From assembly GCA_030015575.1 (NCBI GenBank), contig CM057342.1, positions 259,990,867 through 260,054,866 on the forward strand: a stretch of DNA of 64,000 nt, given 5' to 3'. Numbering within the stretch: position 1 is the stretch's first letter; each line of letters starts with the position of its first letter. Shown piece by piece: positions 44,660 through 54,146 of the stretch. The position numbers were made by a program, and so were the translations under genes. The notes under the pieces are model-generated. The model did no database searches, had not been told where the DNA came from, and was given only the letters and a program-made list of their open reading frames with translations. This DNA is from Agapanthus africanus. Its lineage: Eukaryota > Streptophyta > Magnoliopsida > Asparagales > Amaryllidaceae.

Positions 44660-46367
44660 TGTTGGCTATAGTGCCCTCAATGCAATTATCATAGTCGCAG
44701 GTGGGTGATTATGATGATTGAGGGAGGACCTATACGGATAGAACAGTCTTACTCGAGATGATAGTATGTTGTCTGGTTTGTCTCTATCATCATGTACATG
44801 CTTTATGTAGTATTACGGATCACTATTATATGTTGATAGAGCCCATAGGATTCTTACTTAACTACCAGTATTATAATGGCGATCATATACGTAGGAGCTG
44901 GGTGGTCTATAAGCACATCCTTAAATGTCCCTAGTCGTGAGAGTATCGAGACTGGGCATCGATACTCCAGAGTAGACTAGTGTGTACTTATCGAGATCCC
45001 GACGAGAGGCGGTGGCCAGGTCTCATAAGCCATTGGTGTTAGTTTGTTCACCTAAGATAGTATACAGGTGCTCATTGGGTTATTAGTACACTGGATGGAC
45101 TCGCTAGGAACATACTAGTTGGTATTATATCTATTGTCAGATAGCAGTTCCCAGGTGACATGTATACAGGTTAGTCTGTCGACCTGAGATCGTCATTTGT
45201 CTCGTGTGAATTCCCACTGTGCTTTGATAACTACCCTACCACGGCTCAAAGGAGTCGTGCAAACAGGTTTTAGTTGGGTACAGTCCCGAGCCACATGGAG
45301 GCAGTGAGCGGATCGTCGGGGATTCGTCTCTCCTAGTATTGGGGGTTGATGTCGCGTTGTGCACGGGTGGCCATCACCATAAATCCTTGGCCAAGGTGGA
45401 CGAGAATTACTGATTTGGATCAGTAGTTTCTCACATGGTGATGGGCTTCATACTGACACGAAATGTTGCGTTATTAGGGGTCTGACTTTATCCACCGCCT
45501 AGACTCGATATGCGATACTCTTAGACGAACAGACCGGACTGGACGGATATTGTCACGGATAAGCTCAGTAGAGGTCAGGATGAGTTTGCTCGTCGGCCTC
45601 CCTTTCGCTCAATACCTGGGTAGCCATTACGTACAGGTGGTGCCGCTGACGTGCTTGTGGTTAAACCCATTACCAGCATATTGACGAGTATTTAGAGTCC
45701 CACACAGAGGGTTTCTCTACTTCATGTGAAACGATGTAGAGGCTGTATGGTTTTACGGTAGGGTTCGATCATGTACGTGCACTTGTGCACGTATCATAAT
45801 TCAGACGGATTATACTAGTGGGTTTTGGTTTAAGCCAGATTCTAGTATTATATTGTTAGATTATTTTCATCTCTTTGTATTCGTATTTTTCAGAATACGG
45901 ATACGGGTATGTATATACGGATGAGGAGTATTCTTGTAATTTATTACAAGGTGCTTCTAGAAGAAGACACCTCATTTAGTTTTAACCATTTTGTTTAAAT
46001 GGTTAATGAGGTAGAGGGATAAGGTGTGCATTTGCATTTATTGTGAGCATGACTCATAGGGTGACTCATAGGATGACTCATGGTGTTACTATTGAGGAAT
46101 GCTTGATATTTTTAGCGGGGTGAGATATTTTCTTGAGTGGAGATTCTTTTCTTGGCTCACAACACTTTCACACTCTCATTTCCTCAAGCTTCTTCTTCTA
46201 CCTCCACCCTGAAAGTCTCATGTGTTGAGAAACCTAATATGTCATGAGACAAATTAATCCTTAATTAGATTCTACATCCTCTAGGCTATCTAATTTAGCG
46301 AACTAGGTACCCTAGTTATCTCGGCCATGAGATAGGATCTCGAACTACAAATCCTCAGGTGGATCAT
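44660..46367 (+). repeat. D2 last LTR, interrupted by F
   Basis: Begins TGTTGGCTATAGTGCC after the PPT. Perfect 9-bp-arm inverted repeat TACGTGCAC/GTGCACGTA with TT loop (45774-45793). It stops at CAGGTGGATCAT, where the other copia LTRs continue with a further several hundred bases, because the F terminus TGTAACACCC begins. Confidence 0.8.
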
Positions 46368-46791
46368 TGTAACACCCTAGTTCATCTATACCAGTTCTAT
46401 TTTGGGTATTTTTTTTATTTATGGCTATTTCTTGATTTATTGTGTTTTGGGTGCGAATATTGTAATTGGTATCTGTATTTGCATCCGACCCGACCCGCTT
46501 GTTGGGAAACCCTTCTTGATTCCTGTTTGTGATTTATCCCCGCTATTTATGAGGATCCGTGCACTTTCATATTATTTATACTGCATACTGGCATTATATC
46601 TGGCATCTGCATTTTTTTAGTATAACAAATAAAGTCAAATAAAATATTTTAAAAATATCTAGCATGGCCTGCATCATACCCATGACCCTGTGGTAGCATC
46701 CGTACATCTTGTTCTCGTTCCGTTTAGTGAAACCGGCTCGTTTGGATAGCTACGTGCACGCAACGTGCATCCGTTCTTGGGGATATGCATT
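46368..46791 (+). repeat. gypsy-like LTR F, first part
   Basis: Starts TGTAACACCC, a typical plant gypsy LTR terminus, inside the last D2 LTR. The candidate left TSD is ATCAT (46363-46367); its partner would be right of the window. Interrupted by solo LTR H. Confidence 0.5.
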
Positions 46792-48882
46792 TGTAAGTCT
46801 ACAGTAGCGCCCCGGCCGTCAATCCGAGGCCAAAATGCGGAAATAAAAACTTTTCATAAACTTGAAACTGGCGCTATCGTATACTTTCACCCGGATAGAA
46901 CCATTAACACAAACTAGCTAACTAGAGAAGGGTTAGAAAAGGCTATACCGATCGATCCGTGTCCTTCGGTCTTTGGCCACCATCCCAAGCTCCTCGCGGC
47001 ATCTCCGATCTCCGGTCTCCTCGCCGGAAGGGCACCACATCAAGAAGTCCTTTTACGGGCTCCCGCCTCTGAACCGAGGCAACTCGGACACGAAATTTTC
47101 TAGCCGACGTGTCCAAGATTGCTGTAGAATATACGTAGAACACTTTGTCTCAAGGGTTAATCGAAGTTGCCATTTTAGGTGGAGATGAAATGAGAATAAG
47201 GAAATGAGCTTGTGATTTTCTTTTGTTGCAAATGAAAATGAATTAATCAATCACCACACACAAAATGGGGGCTGCCCAAAAAAATGGCTCGGCCAGGGAA
47301 TAATTGAGGAGGAGGGTAAGTGCAAGCAAGGTGACCATAAGCACAAGAAAACCTCACTTCCAATATCCAATTCAATCCAATCACAATTAATGTAAGCATT
47401 GAACCAAGCACATCTAGAAACCTCAAGAGACTTCATCGAAGTTCTGGAGCCCCGTAACCACAAAAAACCCCCTCCTTTTACAAATCCCCACTTTGCAAAT
47501 AAGCCCCCTTTCAATGCAAAAAAACAGCCATGAAGAAACAGAAAGGGAATAGGCCAAAAAGAGAAAGCAAGCTGGCAACTTCAAAAAGCGATCCCGTAAT
47601 AAATTACAGGATAACCCCGCGACTGTATATACATACCCGCATTTGTATTCCGACCGAATACAAATGCAATGAGATAAAATCTACACAGTATAATACTAGG
47701 ATCCGGCTTAAACCAAAGCCCGCTAATATTATCCGTCCGAACCATGACACGTGCACAAGTGCACGCGTATGTTCGAACCCTGCCATAAATCCATACGGTC
47801 TCTACAACGTTTCGTCCGAAACTTGAGAAACTGTCTGTAGGGGACTCTAAAGACTCGTCAATACACTGGCTGTGGATTTAACCACTAGCACGTCAGTGGT
47901 ACTAGCTGTACGTAACGGGCCACCAGGTATTGACCAAAAGGGAGGTCGATGAGCGAACTCATCCTGACACCCTACTGAGCCTGTCAGTGACAATATCCGT
48001 ACAGTCTGGTCCGTTCGTCTATGAGTATCGCATATCGGGCCTAGGGGGTTGGTAAAAGTCAGACCCCCAAAAGCGGTACAAGTCGTGTCGGAGTGTAGCC
48101 CAGAACACCCTGAGATACTACTGGAATACCTACCAGTAAATCTCCTGCCTTGGCCAAGGACTTCGTGTAATGGTTCTCCTAGACACAGCGTGATCTCACC
48201 CCCAATACCGGGAGAGACGAAACCCCTGCCGATCCGCTCACTGCCTCCATATGGCTCGGGACTGTACCCAACTAAAACCTGTTTGCACGACTCCTTTGAG
48301 CCGTGGTAGGGTAGTAATCAAAGCACAGTGGAAACTCACACGAGACAAATGACGATCTCAGGTCGATGAACTAACATGTACACATGTCACCAGGGAACTG
48401 CTATCTGACGTCAGGTATAGTACCACCTAGCATGTTCCCGGCGAGTCCTGTCCGGTGTACTCATAACCCAATGAACACCTGTATACATCTTAGGCGATCC
48501 ATCTGACACCAATGGCTTGTGAGACCGGCCACTGCCCCTCGTCGGGATTTCGACTGTATACACTAGTCTACTCTGGAGTATCGATGCCCTGTCTCGAAAC
48601 TCACTCGACTAGGGACCTTTTAAGGATGTGCTTATAGACCCCAGCTCCCACGTATATGATCGCCATCATACTGCTGGCAGTCAAGAAAGAATCCTAAGGG
48701 CTCTATCAACGCGCTATAGTGATTTGTAACATCACCTAAAGCATGTACACGATGATAAAGATAAACCAGATAGCATACTATCATCACGAGTAAGACTGTC
48801 CTACCGGCATAGGTCCTCCCTCAATCATTGCAATCACGTGCCTGCGATCCAATAATTGACTTTGAGGGCATTATATCCAACA
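46792..48882 (-). mobile_element. solo LTR H of the D copia family
   Basis: A 2091-bp minus-strand LTR with plus-strand ends TGTAAGTC and ATCCAACA, flanked by the 5-bp TSD GCATT (46787-46791 and 48883-48887). It aligns over its whole length with the D1 LTRs (2085 bp). No interior sequence accompanies it, so it is a solo LTR from LTR-LTR recombination. Inverted repeat CGTGCAC/GTGCACG at 47750-47765. Confidence 0.93.
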
Positions 48883-49954
48883 GCATTTTCGTTACCCGGA
48901 TATCCTATTTTGGTTTTGGTTTATACGCATGTTATCCATATTTTTATACCGTAATTTTAGACCTGACCGGGACGTGTTTTGGAGTATTTTTGTATTAGCC
49001 AAAAACTCAAATTTTCTTAAGATTATATTATAATATATATGCTTACTGTTAAACGTATATATGTAACTATGTAACAGTTACAATTAACCATATAGATATT
49101 TTGTTTTTTTAAACTAAATCTCTCAAATCTCACCTAGTCTCTCTCTCCCTCCCTCTCTACATATAAATATATTAATTCTTTTAATAATCTTAACTCCCCA
49201 TAACTTTCTGTATCTCTCTTCTTATAATATATTAATACCTAAACCTAAACCCACGTACCATCTCTCACTCTTTCCCCTCATCTTCTTTATTTTCTTTTTC
49301 CCGCGCGTGAACTCGAACCCACGCGCTCGCTCGTCACCGTCGGGACCACCGCCAGCCCTCGCCTCGCCGGAGCTCCGTTCCCATCGCCTCCATCACCTCG
49401 CCTCACCCTCTTCCACCTCACCTCCTCTCCTTTCCCGACAACCCTCGACCACCGAACCCGACGCAAGAACCCCCTGCACGCCCTCGAACCCATCGCCTGC
49501 GTCGCGCTCGTCCCTCGCCGTCGCCACGACCTCTTCCTCCTTCTCTTCTCCCCCTTCCCTTCCTTCCCGACCTCTGCACAGAACCCCCGACGAAACCCAC
49601 GATCACTGCAACCTTCATCGCACCTATCACCTCACCGTCGAACACCTCCTCTGGCCTCGTCACCTTCCTCATCCTCCCTCTCCCGACCTCCCAACACCAT
49701 CACCGACCTCTTCGAACCCCGACAACCCCAAGCCAACCAATGAAAAACCATCACCGCCCTTGCCGGCACCGTAACGTTGCCGAAAATCCGACCCCCGTCA
49801 TCACCGTCCCCATCATCACGACCTCCTCTTCCTTTCCCTCATCACACCTGACACCACTACCTTCTTCCCTGAGCAAGAACCCGCACACCCAAACCCAACC
49901 CAAGAATCCAAAACCCACGTACCTCGTCGTCGCCTCTGTTCCCTAAGGCATGAC
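48883..49954 (+). repeat. gypsy-like LTR F, second part
   Basis: Continues F after H. AT-rich to about 49250 with a CT-rich run (49137-49160), then a C-rich block 49300-49950. The layout (AT-rich, CT run, GC-rich) resembles LTR B read on its transcribed strand. The 155-codon frame 49307-49774 is Pro/Ser/Thr low complexity and not called a gene. Confidence 0.4.
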
Positions 49955-50296
49955 TGTAGGGTGTTTTTCGTCACCCCATTGAGATGGGAATACGCGCGTG
50001 CTTGTCAGGCGTATACTACAGATTCCCCCTGTCCAGGGTAGGCCGGGGTTTATTGATTATGGGGATCCGAATCTCCGGCAGCCACGGACTAAGCTGCCGT
50101 TAATTACCCCTCGCCTTTGGAGCGAGAGAACCTCCAATTGACGGGTTAAACTGGTCATGCGAACTCAATGTGCAGTGTGCGTGTGTTGTGTTTTGAAAGA
50201 GGGGTTTTGGATATATCGGGAGCCACGCAGAGTTTTTACTGGAATGATACCAGGAGCAACTCATCATGTGCCCCGAGAGGATTTGGGAATTGGTGG

Positions 50297-50512
50297 CTTA
50301 GGAGACAGGTTTAGATCCCTGTCACCTAAGGCTTTTCCATTTTATGGGCCGTAAGGGTCTCACAAAGCATTTTCTCCCTACGGGTCGTAAGGATCCCGTA
50401 GGTGTATTTTCTCCTTAGGAGTCGTAGGGACTCCTAAGTGTGTTGCTCCTTTGTGAGTCGTAGGGATCTCACGCGGGAATTTTCTCCTCACAAAGTCGAG
50501 AGGGCTTTGTGA
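50297..50512. repeat. hairpin array 1 in G
   Basis: A series of inverted repeats every 35-38 bp. Arms (plus strand): CCTACGGG/CCCGTAGG (50377-50384, 50395-50402); CTTAGGAGT/ACTCCTAAG (50414-50422, 50430-50438); GTGAG/CTCAC (50453-50457, 50468-50472); TCACAAAG/CTTTGTGA (50488-50495, 50505-50512). Loops are versions of TCGTAAGGAT; spacers are versions of TGTATTTTCTC. A larger imperfect inverted repeat, CTTAGGAGACAG/CTGTCACCTAAG, opens the array. Confidence 0.85.
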
Positions 50513-50756
50513 ATGTATTTCATCTCTTTTTCACGAGTTTGCGCCCTTTCGGGTTTTCATCCGTGCCCATTTTGCTTGTAGACATACCATTTTATTTATT
50601 TATTTATTTCATTTTTTTTCATTTTTTTTGGACTTTGAATGCGGTCTCACCAGTACGACTTGGGAGAGATTGGGATCGTTTTACGCTCGTGGATTGTATA
50701 CGGTTTTGCAGGATGTATGATCCAGACCGTAAGGCCATAAAAAATTTTGGGGCTTT

Positions 50757-51000
50757 GTTGGCGTCTGCATCGCTGCACTGGAATATGGTACCAGGAGCGA
50801 TTCATCATTCGCCGTTGGGGTATGGGATTTGGAATTTGGTTGGCGTCTGCATCGCTGCACTGGAATATGGTACCAGGAGCGACTCATCATTCGCCACTTG
50901 GGGATTTGGGATTTGGAATTTGGTTGGCGTCTGCATCGCTGCACTGGAATATGGTACCAGGAGCGACTCATCATTCGCCACTTGGGGATTTGGAAAGTGA
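50757..51000. repeat. three tandem copies of an 82-84 bp repeat
   Basis: Units start with GTTGGCGTCTGCATCGCTG at 50757, 50839 and 50923. A fourth diverged copy is at 52255-52311. Both strands are open across them because the period is close to a multiple of three; no protein is inferred. Confidence 0.88.
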
Positions 51001-51003
51001 TGG

Positions 51004-51218
51004 CTTAGGAGACAGGTTTAGATCCCTATCACCTATGACTTTTCAATTTTATGGGCCGTGAGGGTCCCATAAAAGCATTTTCTCCCTGCGAGTCGTAAGG
51101 ATCCCGCAGGTGTATTTTCTCCTTAGGAGTCGTGAGGACTCCTAAGTGTGTTTTTCCTTTGTGACTCGTAAGGATCCCACAAAGGTTTGTTCTCCTCATG
51201 TATCGTGAGGAACATGAG
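51004..51218. repeat. hairpin array 2 in G
   Basis: Second array with the same plan. Arms: TTTTATGGG/CCCATAAAA (51047-51055, 51066-51074); CCTGCGAG/CCCGCAGG with one mismatch (51085-51092, 51103-51110); CTTAGGAGT/ACTCCTAAG (51122-51130, 51138-51146); CTTTGTG/CACAAAG (51157-51163, 51178-51184); CTCATGT/ACATGAG (51195-51201, 51212-51218). Loops are TCGTRAGGAT-like, as in array 1. Confidence 0.85.
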
Positions 51219-51230
51219 TGGATTTCCCTC

Positions 51231-52010
51231 GTTCCTAGTTTAATGACTTAGAGGTCGACTGTTTCCAGTTTAAAGACTTAGAGGTCATCTGTTTCCAGTT
51301 TAACGACGTGGTGGTCATCTGTTTCGAGTTTAACGACTTGGAGGTCATCTATTTCCAGTTTAACGACTTGGAGGTCATCTGTTTCCAGTTTAGAGACTTA
51401 GAGGTCATCTGTTTCCAGTTTAATGACATAGAGGTCATCTGTTTCCAGTTTAACGACATAGAGGTCATCTGTTTCCAGTTTAACGACTTGGAGGTCATCT
51501 GTTTCCAGTTTAGAGACTTGGAGGTCTACTGTTTCCAGTTTAACGACATAGAGGTCATCTGTTTCCAGTTTAACGACATAGAGGTCATCTGTTTCCAGTT
51601 TAATGACGTAGAGGTCATCTGTTTCCAGTTTAACGACATAGAGGTCATCTGTTTCTAGTTTAACGACGTAGAGGTCATCTGCTTCCAGTTTAAAGACGTA
51701 GAGGTCATCTGTCTCCAGTTTAAAGACGTAGAGGCCATCTGTTTCCAGTTTAACGACTTGGTGGTCATCTGTTTCCAGTTTAATGACTTGGAGGTCATCT
51801 GTTTCCAGTTTAACGACTTGGAGGTCATCTGTTTCCAGTTTAACGACTTGGAGGTCATCTGTTTCCAGTTTAACGACTTGGAGGTCATCTGTTTCCAGTT
51901 TAACGACGTGGAGGTCATCTGTTTCCAGTTTAACGACATAGAGGTCATCTGTTTCTAGTTTAACGACGTAGAGGTCATCTGTTTCTAGTTTAACGACGTG
52001 GTGGTCTATT
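51231..52010. repeat. 26-copy tandem array of a 30-bp repeat
   Basis: The period is exactly 30 bp over 780 bp with no indel. The monomer is GTTTCCAGTTTAACGACTTG plus GAGGTCATCT. The main variable triplet is TTG, ATA, GTA or GTG. Because 30 is a multiple of three, long frames are open on both strands (decapeptide repeats VVKLETDDLQ/Y on the minus strand), which is a consequence of the period. Three more copies are at 52574-52663. Confidence 0.95.
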
Positions 52011-52573
52011 GGATTGATTTGGAATTTTAGGATAGGGGCCGGCATCAGCGTTGTTAACACTGAAGCACATGTGCCAGGACACATGAGTGGGTCTTCCCAA
52101 TGGAGCATAATTCCAAAGGCGGAGGCCAGCCGCGTAACTGGTGGTTGCGGTGGGGCATGGGTATGAGGAGAATTATTTGAGCCTGTGGATTGTATACGGC
52201 AGTCAATTTGGGGACTGGCCGTAGGGCCGAGGGAATTTTGGAAAATCAGATTTTTGTTGGCGTCTGCATTGCTGCACTGGAATAATGCCAGGAGCAACTC
52301 ATCATCCGCCCTTGTTTTTTTTTTGTTTTTGTTTTTGTTTTACCGCGATTGCTCTATCATTTCAGCTTTTCTTATCGCGAAGGTCGCGATTGCCCTATCA
52401 TTTCGGCTTTTATCCGCGGTTGCCCCATCATTTCGGCTTTTATTTCATCTTTATTTTACTCGCTGATTTTTATTGCGAGTTGCCCCATCATTTCGGCTTT
52501 TCTCTATTTTTCTTTTATTTACACATTTTTTTTGTTTATTTACATATATATATATATATATGTATATTTTTAC
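52011..52573. other. G sequence between the two 30-bp arrays
   Basis: Holds a copy of the 84-bp unit (52255-52311), a T-rich run from 52313, four copies of a TTGCCCCATCATTTCGGCTT-type block (52344-52370, 52384-52412, 52416-52442, 52476-52502) and a (TA)n run near 52546-52562. On the minus strand the T-rich run is a purine-rich A tract with GGGCGG that could be a PPT, but I could not confirm an LTR start next to it. Confidence 0.6.
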
Positions 52574-52663
52574 ATTCCCAGTTTAACGACTTAGAGGTCG
52601 ATTGTTCCCAGTTTAATGACGTGGTGGTCAGCTGTTCCCAGTTTAACGACGTGGTGGTCCTCT
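52574..52663. repeat. three outlying copies of the 30-bp repeat
   Basis: Units 52574-52603, 52604-52633 and 52634-52663, with TTCCCAGTTTAAYGAC in place of TTTCCAGTTTAACGAC. The stop codon of the G gag frame (52643-52645) lies inside the last one. Confidence 0.93.
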
Positions 52664-53209
52664 TTGCTTATCCCAGCTCCTTGAACTTTGATCTTGGCGG
52701 GGCTGTGTTGATGACCTAGCTCTGTGGCTTGCCGATACATCCGAGAATTGTGAGGTTTTTCCAAGCTTATATTGGTCCTCTGCCCAATCTTTGAAAATAT
52801 AGCAGTCTTCGATGGTATGACCCACCACTCTATGATATGGGCAGTATAGGGGATTGCCGGTCATGTTCATTTCCTGTGGCCTCTTTGGAACAGGCAGTTG
52901 CAGACCGCTGTTCAGGGCGTCCATGAATATTTTGCGGACTTCATCCCTCCTGAAGGAGTATACCTTCTTCTTTCCCTCCATTGGAGTAGGTGCCTTTACT
53001 AATGCTGGTCCTCGAGGCACATGTCTGGGAGGATTAGGTTCCCGAAAGGCTTCGGACTCCATTTGCATGAAATCGGCGATTGTAGCTTGACTGTTTGCTA
53101 ACACGCCTTTAGACAGTTCTATCTCTCCCATCTTGTATTGCCTTTCGACCCAATCTTTGAAGACGAAGCAGTCCTCAATGGCATGACCTATCACCCTATG
53201 ATAGGGCAA
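52643..53209 (-). pseudogene. G gag, C-terminal part with CHHC knuckle
   Basis: A 188-codon minus-strand frame. It begins within the first knuckle module (PYHRVIGHAIEDCFVFKDW) and contains a second complete module: YSFRRDEVRKIFMDALNSGL, KRPQEMNMTGNP, then CPYHRVVGHTIEDC (52802-52843). The cysteine-histidine spacing is C-x2-H-x4-H-x4-C, the spacing of a gag knuckle with His in second place. The basic tail ends in a TAA supplied by a 30-bp repeat monomer. It is joined to the upstream part by a one-base deletion in the first knuckle (TGCC-CTATCAT, near 53205). Likely role: RNA binding in gag of a plant gypsy element. Confidence 0.65.
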
Positions 53210-54146
53210 TATTTTGGGTCGCCGGTCATATTCTCTTCTTGCGGTCTCTTTGCTTCTGGCAGTTGTAGACCGTTTCTTAGGGCGTCCCTGAATATCTTAT
53301 GGACCTTTTCCCTTTTGAAGGAATAGACCTTTTCCAGCTTCTCTTTCAAAGGTGATTCCCCCCCGGCGTATGTATCGGAGGGACTGGAGGCTGATTGTGG
53401 CCGTTTTTCGCGAAGGCGCTCCGCTTTTAGGTTGAAAGGGATATCAGTTGGCTGCCCCCGGGTATCAATCCCTGGCTTATGAGCCAAAATTTGATTCTGC
53501 TGTAATTGCAATCGGGCGACTTGGGTCGCGAGATCTGCCACGACGTTTGGCAGCTCGTCGACTTTGGAATAGACCTCGGCAATTTTCTCATCCCTGTCCT
53601 GAAATTGCCTTTGAAGCCATTGGAATAATGCTTGTTCTGTAGTTCCGGCTATGACAACCGGGTAATCTTTATTGCCTAAGCTCAATTCCGTAGGAACCAC
53701 GGGCTCCTCTGGCTTATCGGCCTGAGCGGGCTCTTCATCATTTAGATCGAGCCGATGCTGGGTAGCGTCAACCATATCATCACCATGGCTGTGAAGAAGA
53801 GAAGGGTTCGTTTCTTCATGTCCGGCCATGTAGACAGTGTGGATAACACACTCATCCATTCTTTCATCACTGGCAGCTGGTTTCGCGGAGCGGTCCGGGC
53901 TTTGGAAATTCATAAATTTTAACATGGCCAGAGCCCTAGCCCTTTTGTTGGCTCTATATCTGAGCCGCTTCTGCCTCAGCTTCTCTGCCTTGAGCGTCTG
54001 GCAGGCTTCTGCTCTTCGGGAAGCCGCCACAGGCCGAGTGATGGGGAGGCTTGAGAAGATACCCAATCGAGCAGTGGTCAAGGGCACCGCTGGAGCTTGC
54101 TCGGGATGCCTTGTTTCTTTGCTGGTGCTGATGGCCTTGCCCCCAG
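53191..54146 (-). pseudogene. G gag, central part, cut by insertion of C
   Basis: The minus-strand frame is open from the C insertion border at 54146 to a stop at 53191. It contains a basic helical stretch rich in Arg/Lys/Ala (RRAEACQTLKAEKLRQKRLR), an acidic linker, a coiled-coil-like region (LQRQFQDRDEKIAEVYSKVD, LATQVARLQLQQNQI) and the first YSFKREKVHKIFRDALRNGL module before the frameshift. No start codon is needed: the frame continues without interruption on the far side of C at 63910-64000 once one TSD copy is removed. No typical capsid motif is recognised, so the gag assignment rests on the knuckle modules. Confidence 0.6.
54142..54146. repeat. target-site duplication of element C (left copy)
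   Basis: CCCAG lies at 54142-54146 and again at 63905-63909, immediately outside the LTR termini. Confidence 0.95.

Larger units (their letters stand above)
26205..46367 (+). mobile_element. decayed Ty1/copia array D2 (pol - LTR - interior - LTR)
   Basis: A plus-strand array: pol remnant (26205-27454) with its PPT, a middle LTR (27455-27470 plus 36990-38978, split by D1), an interior without PBS (38979-44659) and a last LTR (44660-46367) that F interrupts. One LTR therefore serves as 3' LTR of the first interior and 5' LTR of the second, the pattern left by recombination between related elements. Left end: head-on junction with the E1 LTR. The pol parts are recognisable against C but riddled with stops and indels. 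Confidence 0.75.

Noticed and set aside
49307..49774. 155-codon Pro/Ser/Thr-rich frame
   Set aside because: C-rich low-complexity part of LTR F, open in several frames, with no domain.
49955..50030. Very short LTR of G ending at TACTACA
   Set aside because: Only about 70 bp and no matching PPT; the LTR extent of G cannot be set without its other copy.
50681..51061. Repeat protein encoded by the 84-bp units on either strand
   Set aside because: Near-multiple-of-three period leaves frames open on both strands; unit lengths of 82 and 84 shift the frame between copies.
51231..52010. CRISPR array
   Set aside because: Units are directly adjacent 30-bp repeats without unique spacers, in plant retrotransposon sequence.
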